Position numbers and translations under genes: made by a program | Assembly (NCBI RefSeq): GCF_046025915.1 | Contig: NZ_JAQQFR010000008.1 | Location: forward strand, 62,001-126,000 | Direction: 5' to 3' | DNA from: Herbaspirillum rhizosphaerae_A | GTDB taxonomy: Bacteria > Pseudomonadota > Gammaproteobacteria > Burkholderiales > Burkholderiaceae_D | Length of the DNA: 64,000 bases | Shown here: piece after piece, positions 8,433 to 16,273 of the stretch | Numbering within the stretch: position 1 is the first letter of the stretch | How the letters are laid out: each line of letters opens with the position of its first letter | The notes under the pieces: model-generated | Databases searched by the model: none | Told to the model about the DNA's origin: nothing | What the model saw: the letters and a program-made list of their open reading frames with translations, nothing else

Positions 8433-10718
8433 ATGATCCGCTTTTTTAAGTTTCCTTTTGGCCGTCTCGCCGACTTGCGGATGTCGCGTTTCTTTACGTC
8501 CCTTGTCGTGGCTGCCTCAGCGACGACCGTTTTGCCCATTTCTGCACAGGCGCAGACCACCCCGAACACGCAAGGCAAGCAGCCGAAAGCCGCCGACGAC
8601 AAGGATTCGCCTGTCAATATCAGCGCTGAACAGATGACCGGTCGTCCTGACCGCCAGATCAATCTGGATCGCGACGTCGAAGTAGTGCGCGGCGAAACCA
8701 CCATCAAGGCTGATAAAGCCGAATACCGCATCATCAAGGACGAAGTTGAGGCCACCGGTCACGTCTGGATGAAGCGTCTGCAGGATCGTTACACCGGCGA
8801 CAAGGCCGTGATGAACATGGATTCCGGCAAGGGCTATGTTAACAACCCGACTTACCTGTTCGGTAAAAACGGTGGTCGTGGTAAAGCGGAAAAGATCGAT
8901 TTTTTGTCTGACGATCAGGCATTGGTGACCGAAGGAACATACAGCACCTGTGAAGCGCTCGACCCGGACTGGTATCTCCAGGCATCCAAACTTGATCTGG
9001 ACAGCGGCCGCGACGTTGGCACAATGCGCAGTGGCGTAGTGTATTTCAAGGGCGTGCCGATTCTTGGCGCACCGCTGATGTCGTTCCCGTTATCGGGCGA
9101 GCGCAAGTCGGGTGTGTTGCCGCCGACTTTCGGCGTGACCAGTACCGGGGGCGCAGAGCTGACGGTGCCTTATTATTTTAATATCGCACCCAATCGCGAT
9201 CTGACTCTTTATCCGCGCTACATCGCACGTCGCGGACTGCTGTTGGGCGCAGATGCTCGCTATCTGGGTGAAACCTATTCGGGTGAGACACGGATTGAGG
9301 GGATTCAGGATCGTGTTACCGGAACTGGAAGATATTCGCTGTCAACGCTGCACACGCAGACGCTAGCACCCAATCTGGTGTTTGGTTGGAACGTCAACAA
9401 GGCGTCCGATAACGATTATCCGAGTGACTTTTCACACTCAGTGACCGCTAGTACCCAGCGATTGCTGACACGGGATGTTGGCCTTAATTACACCGGGGAA
9501 TACTGGAGCGCAGCCGGTCATGTGACGAAGTATCAATTGTTGCAAGACGTCACTGCACCAATTCAAAAGCCGTATGATCGTTTACCACAGTTGAATTTAA
9601 CCGCTGCCCGTCAGGATGTTGGTGGGTTCGATCTGAATTTTGCGTCTGAATTTGCTCGCTTTTCGAATACATTTACTGCGGGTACGTCAACAGGATCCGA
9701 AATGGTCGGAGGCGATCGTATGTACGCTACGCCGTCCATTTCTTACCCCATCATTCGTCCGGGTTATTTCATTACGCCGAAAGCATCGTTGGATGCGACA
9801 ACCTATCGACTCAATAACGTTGCCGTCGGCGCACCGACCAATCTGACTCGTGTAGTGCCGACCTACTCCCTGGATGCAGGGATGACCTTTGAACGTGATA
9901 CGAATATCTTTGGTCGTGATATGACCCAAACGTTGGAGCCGCGTTTGTTCTACGTTCGCACTCCTTATCGCGATCAGAGTCAATATCCGAATTTCGATTC
10001 GGGGTTGGCAGACTTCAACTTTGCGCAAATCTTCAGTGAGAATCGTTTTGTCGGTCATGATCGTATCAGCGATGCCAACCAAATCACCGGGGCGCTGGTG
10101 TCACGTTTCATTGAGGAAAATGGTCTAGAGCGTCTCCGTATGGCGGTTGGACAGCGGTTTTATTTTTCCGATCCCAAGGTTACGCTGGACGGCACAACAT
10201 CGACAATCAACGGTAGTAAGTCCGATCTGTTGCTATCGTTGGGCGGCCAGATTTCCAATAAGCTCTCTCTCGACAACACCGTCCAGTACAGCGAAACTTT
10301 GCATCAGATGGTTCGTTCGACATTCGGCGGTCGCTGGCAGCCGGCACCGAAGAAGGTGCTGAACCTGACTTATCGTCTGGATAGAACCAACTCTACCGGC
10401 TTGCTCAAGCAGTTTGACGTCTCCGGACAGTGGCCGATCTCTCAACGCTGGTATGCTGTCAGCCGCATCAACTATTCCATCCCAGATAAGACCGTGGCAG
10501 AAGGTTTGCTGGGCATGGAATACAAGGCTGATTGCTGGGTCTTCCGTCTGGTCGCGCAGCGTATCCCGACATCGTCGACCAAGGCATCGACATCGTTCTT
10601 TATTCAGCTTGAGCTGAACGGCTTCTCGAAGATCGGTTCCAATCCGCTGGATGCCTTAAGCAGCAGCATTCCCGGCTACCAGCTTATTAATAAGCCCGAC
10701 GACATTACCCGTTATTAA
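8433..10718 (+). CDS. lptD: LPS-assembly outer-membrane protein LptD
   Basis: Outer-membrane beta-barrel that, with lipoprotein LptE, inserts lipopolysaccharide into the outer leaflet. Of 761 residues, ~1-40 contain a signal peptide ending A-Q-A, ~60-170 form the periplasmic OstA/LptA-like jellyroll, and the rest is the barrel ending in an aromatic residue (Y). Only two cysteines exist, Cys173 and Cys701, placed like the E. coli C173-C725 pair; the second E. coli pair is missing. An alternative in-frame ATG at 8481 would give a shorter signal peptide. It begins an operon with surA, pdxA and rsmA. Confidence 0.92.
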   Translation: MIRFFKFPFGRLADLRMSRFFTSLVVAASATTVLPISAQAQTTPNTQGKQPKAADDKDSPVNISAEQMTGRPDRQINLDRDVEVVRGETTIKADKAEYRIIKDEVEATGHVWMKRLQDRYTGDKAVMNMDSGKGYVNNPTYLFGKNGGRGKAEKIDFLSDDQALVTEGTYSTCEALDPDWYLQASKLDLDSGRDVGTMRSGVVYFKGVPILGAPLMSFPLSGERKSGVLPPTFGVTSTGGAELTVPYYFNIAPNRDLTLYPRYIARRGLLLGADARYLGETYSGETRIEGIQDRVTGTGRYSLSTLHTQTLAPNLVFGWNVNKASDNDYPSDFSHSVTASTQRLLTRDVGLNYTGEYWSAAGHVTKYQLLQDVTAPIQKPYDRLPQLNLTAARQDVGGFDLNFASEFARFSNTFTAGTSTGSEMVGGDRMYATPSISYPIIRPGYFITPKASLDATTYRLNNVAVGAPTNLTRVVPTYSLDAGMTFERDTNIFGRDMTQTLEPRLFYVRTPYRDQSQYPNFDSGLADFNFAQIFSENRFVGHDRISDANQITGALVSRFIEENGLERLRMAVGQRFYFSDPKVTLDGTTSTINGSKSDLLLSLGGQISNKLSLDNTVQYSETLHQMVRSTFGGRWQPAPKKVLNLTYRLDRTNSTGLLKQFDVSGQWPISQRWYAVSRINYSIPDKTVAEGLLGMEYKADCWVFRLVAQRIPTSSTKASTSFFIQLELNGFSKIGSNPLDALSSSIPGYQLINKPDDITRY

Positions 10719-10730
10719 TCGACATTTTTT

Positions 10731-12167
10731 ATGAACGCTTCCTTCTCCATGCGCAATCATTCTTCTGTACGTATCACGTCCGGCATCGTTTTGTTGTGCA
10801 TGTCGCTCGGCATGGTCGGCAGCGCCCAGGCACAATTCGCGGCGACAGCGACGCCCGCCGTTCCCGGCTTGACACCGCCACCAGTCAATCTGGTGCCTGC
10901 TGCTCCGGCAGCAGCGCCATCGCGGGCACCGCGTCCGGTTGACTCGATTCTTGTCGTGGTCAATAACGAAGTGATCACCCGCCAGGAGCTGGTGGATCGC
11001 CTGCGTCAGGTGGAAAAGCGCCTGACCGCACAAGGCATGGCGTTGCCACCGCGTACGCAACTGCAAAGCCAGTTGTTGGAGCGGATGATCGTTGAACGGG
11101 CCCAGACGCAAATGGCCAAGGAAAACGGCATCGTCGTTGATGACACCATGCTTGATCGCGCGGTCTCGCGCATCGCCGAGCAGAATAAATTGTCGATGGC
11201 GGATTTCCGGGTTCAGCTTGAAAAAGAAGGTATGGATTTCCCGGCCTTTCGTGAAGATATCCGTCGTGAAATCATCATGCAGCGCTTGCGTGAACGCGAA
11301 GTCGACAATAAGGTGGTTGTTACCGAATCCGAAGTCGACAACTACATGGCGTCCGACAACGGTGCTGCAAACAAGCGTGAAGATCTGAATCTGGCGCAAA
11401 TCCTGATCCGTGTTCCGGAAAATGCATCGCCGGAACAAGTTGCGGCACGCCGCCAACGCGCAGAAGATGTCCTGCGCCAGTTGAAGACCGGTGCCGATTT
11501 CGCTAAAACTGCAGCTACCTATTCCGACAGCAACGATGCCTTGAACGGCGGCGATCTTGGCTGGCGCGGTCAGGACCGCTTGCCGCAATTGTTCCTTGAT
11601 GCCGTGGCTAGTCTGAAACCAGGTGAAGTGTCGGCGATCGTCAAGAGCGGTAACGGTTTTCACATCGTCAAACTGATTGATCGTCGCGCCACCGGCGCTG
11701 CGAAGGCCGATGCGCCGGCCGTCGAACAAACGCACGCTCGCCATATTCTGATCAAGGTCAATCAAGTGGTGTCCGCAGCTGAAGCGCGCCGCAAATTGCT
11801 GGAGCTGAAAGAGCGTCTGGATCATAAGGCCGCTACCTTCGAAGAGCTGGCCAAGCTGTATTCCAATGATCTGTCGGCATCCAAGGGCGGCGATCTGGGC
11901 TGGATTTATCCTGGCGATACCGTGCCGGAATTCGAGCGCGCCATGAACGAACTGAAGCCAGGCGAAATCAGCCAGCCGATCGAATCGCCGTTCGGCTTCC
12001 ACCTGATTCAGGTGGTGGAGCGCAAGACCGACGACGCGTCTAAAGAGCGTGCTCGTGCCGCTGCGCGCCAAGCTATCCGCGAGCGCAAGATTGACGAAGC
12101 GACCGAAGACTGGCTGCGTCAATTGCGTGATCGCGCTTATGTCGAATTCCGCACTGACGACAACTGA
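10731..12167 (+). CDS. surA: Periplasmic chaperone / peptidyl-prolyl isomerase SurA
   Basis: Periplasmic chaperone escorting unfolded outer-membrane proteins, including LptD, to the BAM complex. The 478-residue protein has an N-terminal signal segment ending near A-Q-A, a proline/alanine-rich linker, the SurA N-terminal domain (residues ~60-190) and two parvulin domains (about 210-320 and 330-440), each with the G-G-D-L-G-W motif. It starts 12 bases after lptD, so it is almost certainly co-transcribed with it. Confidence 0.95.
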   Translation: MNASFSMRNHSSVRITSGIVLLCMSLGMVGSAQAQFAATATPAVPGLTPPPVNLVPAAPAAAPSRAPRPVDSILVVVNNEVITRQELVDRLRQVEKRLTAQGMALPPRTQLQSQLLERMIVERAQTQMAKENGIVVDDTMLDRAVSRIAEQNKLSMADFRVQLEKEGMDFPAFREDIRREIIMQRLREREVDNKVVVTESEVDNYMASDNGAANKREDLNLAQILIRVPENASPEQVAARRQRAEDVLRQLKTGADFAKTAATYSDSNDALNGGDLGWRGQDRLPQLFLDAVASLKPGEVSAIVKSGNGFHIVKLIDRRATGAAKADAPAVEQTHARHILIKVNQVVSAAEARRKLLELKERLDHKAATFEELAKLYSNDLSASKGGDLGWIYPGDTVPEFERAMNELKPGEISQPIESPFGFHLIQVVERKTDDASKERARAAARQAIRERKIDEATEDWLRQLRDRAYVEFRTDDN

Positions 12168-12173
12168 TTTCCG

Positions 12174-13232
12174 ATGTCCGATCTTCCCTCCGCAACGCGT
12201 TCTGAATCTCGCCAACGTCCTACGCTGGCGATTACCTGCGGAGAACCGGCCGGCATAGGGCCGGAGATTTCCATCCGAGCTGCATGGGAGCTGCGTGCTG
12301 AAGTACGCAGCGTGTTGCTCGGAGACGCTGCCTATCTTGCGCAGACGGCACACGGGCTGGACGCATCCATTGCGTTATCGGCGATATCGCTGCAAGCCTT
12401 CCGCAATACCGGTCTGCCCGATTTTCCACAAGATCGCCTCACCGTTATCGACTGTCCCGTCAACGAACCGATCGTGCCGGGCGTGCTGGATGCGCGTAAC
12501 GGCCGTGCGGTTTTACAGGCACTGGATATCGCGGTCGAGGGAGCGCTGAAAAAGCACTTCGACGCCATTGTCACCGCGCCGCTGCAAAAGAGCACCATCA
12601 ATGATGCCGGCGTGCCATTTACCGGTCATACCGAATACCTCGCTGAACGCACCGCCACGCCGCAGGTCGTCATGATGCTGGCAGGCGGTGAACATCCACA
12701 TCTGCGCGTTGCGTTGGCGACGACGCATCTGGCGCTCAAGGATGTACCCGCAGCGATTACTTTCGATAGCCTCAGTAGAACGCTGGATATCATCCATGCC
12801 GATCTGCGCGATAAATTCGGCATTGCGAAACCGCGTATTCTGGTTACCGGGCTGAATCCGCATGCGGGTGAAAATGGTTATCTCGGACGCGAAGAAATCG
12901 ACGTTATCATTCCGACGCTGGATGCGGCCAAGGCGCGCGGCATGGATGTGGCCGGTCCCTACCCGGCAGACACCTTGTTCCAGCAAAAATATCTCGAGCA
13001 CGCCGACTGCGTGCTTGCCATGTATCACGATCAGGGCTTGCCCGTACTTAAGTTCGCTAGTTTTGGCCAAGGCGTCAATATCACGCTCGGTCTGCCCATC
13101 ATTCGCACCTCCGTTGACCACGGCACGGCGCTTGATCTGGCGGCCAAGGGTTTGGGCGAGGCTGACCACGGCAGCATGATCGAAGCCATCAGGACTGCGG
13201 CGCTTATGGCCCGCGCCAAGAACTCTCTATGA
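12174..13232 (+). CDS. pdxA: 4-hydroxythreonine-4-phosphate dehydrogenase
   Basis: NAD-dependent enzyme of pyridoxal-phosphate synthesis oxidising 4-phospho-hydroxy-L-threonine. The 352-residue length fits. The opening G-E-P-A-G-I-G-P-E and the T-A-P-L-Q-K, G-H-T-E-Y-L-A and Y-H-D-Q-G-L-P-V-L-K signatures of PdxA, with metal-binding histidines, are present. It follows surA by six bases and overlaps the rsmA start by four bases (ATGA, 13229-13232). Confidence 0.95.
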   Translation: MSDLPSATRSESRQRPTLAITCGEPAGIGPEISIRAAWELRAEVRSVLLGDAAYLAQTAHGLDASIALSAISLQAFRNTGLPDFPQDRLTVIDCPVNEPIVPGVLDARNGRAVLQALDIAVEGALKKHFDAIVTAPLQKSTINDAGVPFTGHTEYLAERTATPQVVMMLAGGEHPHLRVALATTHLALKDVPAAITFDSLSRTLDIIHADLRDKFGIAKPRILVTGLNPHAGENGYLGREEIDVIIPTLDAAKARGMDVAGPYPADTLFQQKYLEHADCVLAMYHDQGLPVLKFASFGQGVNITLGLPIIRTSVDHGTALDLAAKGLGEADHGSMIEAIRTAALMARAKNSL

Positions 13233-14014
13233 AACACATTGCCCGCAAACGTTTTGGCCAGAATTTTCTGACCGATCAGACCGTCCTGTACGACATCATC
13301 AGCGCCATTGCGCCGAAAAAGGACGACATCATGGTCGAGATCGGTCCCGGCCTGGCAGCGATGACGAGCCTGTTGCTGGAGTCGCTTGATCACATGCACG
13401 TGGTTGAGCTTGATCGCGATCTGGTCGCACGGCTGCAGAAGCAATTCAGCCCGCAACGTCTGGAGGTGCATTCGGCGGACGCGCTGAAGTTCGATTTCAC
13501 TTCGATTCCGGTGCCTGAAGGGCGCAAGCTGCGCGTGGTCGGCAACTTGCCGTACAACATTTCCAGTCCTTTGCTGTTCCATCTCGCCGAGCTGGCGCCA
13601 CATGTTCAGGATCAGCATTTCATGCTGCAAAAGGAGGTGGTCGAGCGCATGGTCGCAGAACCGGGCGGCAAGGCTTTCGGACGTTTGTCCGTGATGCTGC
13701 AATGGCGTTATCACATGGAGCTGATGTTCGTGGTGCCGCCGACAGCGTTTGATCCGCCACCGCGCGTGGATTCCGCCATCGTGCGCATGATCCCGCTGGC
13801 GCAGCCGCTGGAATGTGATCAGTTCTTGTTGGAAGAGGTCGTCACCAAGGCATTCACACAGCGCCGCAAGGTCATCCGCAATTGCGTCGCGGGGTTGCTG
13901 ACTGAGGCTGAACTGATCGACGCCGGCATCGATCCACAAGCGCGGCCGGAAGCTGTGCCTACGGAACAGTTTGTCGCACTGGCAAACGTACTCAAGAAAA
14001 AGCGCTCGACCTGA
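13229..14014 (+). CDS. rsmA: 16S rRNA A1518/A1519 dimethyltransferase
   Basis: RsmA (KsgA) dimethylates two adjacent adenines in helix 45 of 16S rRNA late in 30S assembly, using SAM. The 261-residue protein shows the N-terminal R-K-R-F-G-Q-N-F-L, the SAM motif E-I-G-P-G-L and the adenine-pocket motif N-L-P-Y-N-I-S. Translation is probably coupled to pdxA by the four-base overlap. Loss of the family causes kasugamycin resistance in other bacteria. A hairpin eight bases after the stop probably ends the operon. Confidence 0.95.
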   Translation: MKHIARKRFGQNFLTDQTVLYDIISAIAPKKDDIMVEIGPGLAAMTSLLLESLDHMHVVELDRDLVARLQKQFSPQRLEVHSADALKFDFTSIPVPEGRKLRVVGNLPYNISSPLLFHLAELAPHVQDQHFMLQKEVVERMVAEPGGKAFGRLSVMLQWRYHMELMFVVPPTAFDPPPRVDSAIVRMIPLAQPLECDQFLLEEVVTKAFTQRRKVIRNCVAGLLTEAELIDAGIDPQARPEAVPTEQFVALANVLKKKRST

Positions 14015-14021
14015 CGGCCAG

Positions 14022-14047
14022 ATAAGCAAATCCGCTGATTTGCTTAT
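14022..14047 (+). terminator. Candidate hairpin terminator after rsmA
   Basis: A perfect 11-base inverted repeat (14022-14032 / 14037-14047) with a four-base loop begins eight bases after the rsmA stop. The stem is A+T-rich (ATAAGCAAATC) and the trailing T-run is short, so it is a weaker terminator than the others here. Confidence 0.55.
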
Positions 14048-14506
14048 TTGCGGACGTCCTCTCGCGCGTCATCTACATGCTGCTTTCAGCAGCAAGCTAT
14101 AAAGTCCATCGTCAACTCCTGATATGCGTGGACAATAAAACACATCGAGATAAAGCAGCCTCCAATTTCGCCATCGCAGCTGCATAGGCAGCTTGTGTCG
14201 AATGCTGGATGAAATGTCTCCTGCTGGCCCTGAACATTGCGTGATATCAGGAATTTCCTGATGGTCTGGCACACAGATGTCAGCTACTCTGCGGAAAAAA
14301 TTGCCGCGCATCAATGTGACAGTGATGCTCACATCGCAGAAAATTCCGATCATTGATCCTGAGTGGTTGAAGCTTGGCCTGTCGGCGCGTAGTATCGTCA
14401 ATACGCTTGGGCGGTAGGTCAGCGCCAGGCATGCCAGCCGTCAGCCAGTACGATTTATCTGCTCGAACATCAGCACTTCGCACTTCAATAAATAAAGGGG
14501 AAATGT
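14048..14506. other. Intergenic region with no convincing gene
   Basis: About 460 bases between the rsmA hairpin and the chemoreceptor start. I see no ORF with family features; a 110-codon minus-strand frame (14069-14401) has no recognisable motif. The region looks less G+C-rich than its neighbours. It must hold the chemoreceptor promoter, but no flagellar sigma-28 consensus is apparent. The only clear element is the AAGGGG ribosome site just before 14507. Confidence 0.5.
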
Positions 14507-16222
14507 ATGCGCTTAACGAACTTGAAAATCGGGGCTCGCCTGAGTGTCGGATTTGGATTCCTGGTGCTGCTGCTGGTAGCGATGGCGCTACTCGGTGTGG
14601 CTCGTTTGTCTGCGCTCAATGAACAGATGGATGAAGTCATCAATGACAAATATCCCAAGACGGTATTGGCCAATGACATCATCAAAAACGTCAATGTCAT
14701 CGCACGCTCCTCGCGCAACGTACTGTTGATGACAGATGCCGATGACCTCGGCAAGGAGATGCAGACTATCCGTCAGGCCAGCGATAACACCAAGGGGGCA
14801 CTGGAGAAGCTTGACGCGCTCGTGACTGGAGACAAAGGTCGCGCACTCATCAAGACCATCCTCGATGCGCGCACGCAATACAACACCGGTCGCGACGAAG
14901 TCTTGCGACTGGTGGTCTCGGGTGCAAAGAACGAGGCGACCTTGCTGCTGCTGCAAACGGTGCGACCTCTGCAGTTGACGTACATGACGGCGATTGAAGC
15001 CTTGATCACGCATCAGAATGAACTGATGCAGATTGCTGGCAAGGAAGTCACCGACGAATACAAGGAGGCACGTGAGCTGGTGATCGCCTTGAGCGTGATT
15101 GCGATCATCTTTGCTGGATTCACAGCTTGGCTTGTCACCCGCAGTATCACATCGCCGTTGAGCCGCGCCGTCAAAGTGGCCGAGACCGTTGCTGCAGGTG
15201 ATCTGACGTCGCAGTTCGATAGCAGCAGCAAAGACGAAACAGGGCAATTGCTGCGCGCGCTGCGCTCAATGAATGACAACCTGCTCAATATCGTCAGTCA
15301 GGTGCGTCACGGCACGGACACAATTGCCACCGCCTCGTCGCAAATCGCTACCGGTAATCTGGATCTTTCCAGTCGTACCGAACAGCAAGCCAGCTCGCTG
15401 GAAGAGACCGCATCCTCGATGGAAGAACTGACCTCCACCGTCAAGCAAAACGCAGAAAATGCGCGTCAGGCGAATCAGCTCGCGGTATCGGCCTCAGCGG
15501 TTGCCGTCGAAGGCGGAAGCGTGGTCGGCAAGGTAGTGCACACGATGGAATCAATCAATGCGTCGTCGAAGAAAATTGTCGACATCATCAGCGTGATCGA
15601 TGGCATCGCTTTTCAGACCAATATCCTTGCGCTGAATGCCGCCGTTGAGGCAGCACGTGCCGGCGAACAAGGCCGGGGCTTCGCCGTCGTCGCATCGGAG
15701 GTCCGTACACTGGCACAACGCAGCGCCGCGGCAGCAAAGGAAATCAAATCATTGATCGATGATTCGGTGGAGAAAGTCGACTCCGGCAGCAAGCTCGTCG
15801 AGCAGGCCGGACAGACCATGAACGAAGTCGTCGCCAGCGTCAGACGCGTCACCGATATCGTTGGCGAGATCACCGAAGCCAGCCGTGAGCAAAGCGAAGG
15901 TATTGAACAAGTCAATCAGGCCGTGACACAAATGGATCAGGTGACGCAGCAGAATGCTGCACTGGTGGAAGAGGCTGCGGCCGCTGCCCAGTCGTTGCAA
16001 GATCAGGCCAGCAATCTGTCACAGATTGTCGGTGTGTTTAAGATCGACAGCAATCGCCTCACGCATGCATCCTCGTCGGCAGCAATGCCTGCATCACCTC
16101 GGTCACACGATGTGACACCCAAGGCGCCGGCACTGGCGCGCAAGGACAATGCACCGCGTCTGCCGGCCGCACGTACAGCTACGACAGCAACAGCCAAAGA
16201 AGACGATTGGGAACAGTTCTAA
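14507..16222 (+). CDS. Methyl-accepting chemotaxis protein (4HB type) 1
   Basis: Inner-membrane chemoreceptor of 571 residues: TM1 (~9-33), a periplasmic four-helix-bundle ligand domain (~34-188) beginning with the family's M-D-E-V-I-N-D-K-Y-P-K-T stretch, TM2 (~190-212), HAMP (~213-265) and a cytoplasmic signalling coiled coil with the conserved hairpin tip E-Q-G-R-G-F-A-V-V-A-S-E-V-R. A flexible linker leads to the terminal D-W-E-Q-F, which resembles the N-W-E-T-F tether for CheR/CheB. It is monocistronic, with no che genes nearby. The ligand is unknown. Confidence 0.92.
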   Translation: MRLTNLKIGARLSVGFGFLVLLLVAMALLGVARLSALNEQMDEVINDKYPKTVLANDIIKNVNVIARSSRNVLLMTDADDLGKEMQTIRQASDNTKGALEKLDALVTGDKGRALIKTILDARTQYNTGRDEVLRLVVSGAKNEATLLLLQTVRPLQLTYMTAIEALITHQNELMQIAGKEVTDEYKEARELVIALSVIAIIFAGFTAWLVTRSITSPLSRAVKVAETVAAGDLTSQFDSSSKDETGQLLRALRSMNDNLLNIVSQVRHGTDTIATASSQIATGNLDLSSRTEQQASSLEETASSMEELTSTVKQNAENARQANQLAVSASAVAVEGGSVVGKVVHTMESINASSKKIVDIISVIDGIAFQTNILALNAAVEAARAGEQGRGFAVVASEVRTLAQRSAAAAKEIKSLIDDSVEKVDSGSKLVEQAGQTMNEVVASVRRVTDIVGEITEASREQSEGIEQVNQAVTQMDQVTQQNAALVEEAAAAAQSLQDQASNLSQIVGVFKIDSNRLTHASSSAAMPASPRSHDVTPKAPALARKDNAPRLPAARTATTATAKEDDWEQF

Positions 16223-16273
16223 GCTGTATCTTGGGCGCATAGATTGATCTGACCGGGCAGCCGGATGGCCCGG

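Noticed and set aside
14069..14401. A 110-codon minus-strand frame in the rsmA-chemoreceptor spacer
   Set aside because: No ribosome site, no recognisable motif and no supporting neighbour; the region is best left as intergenic.
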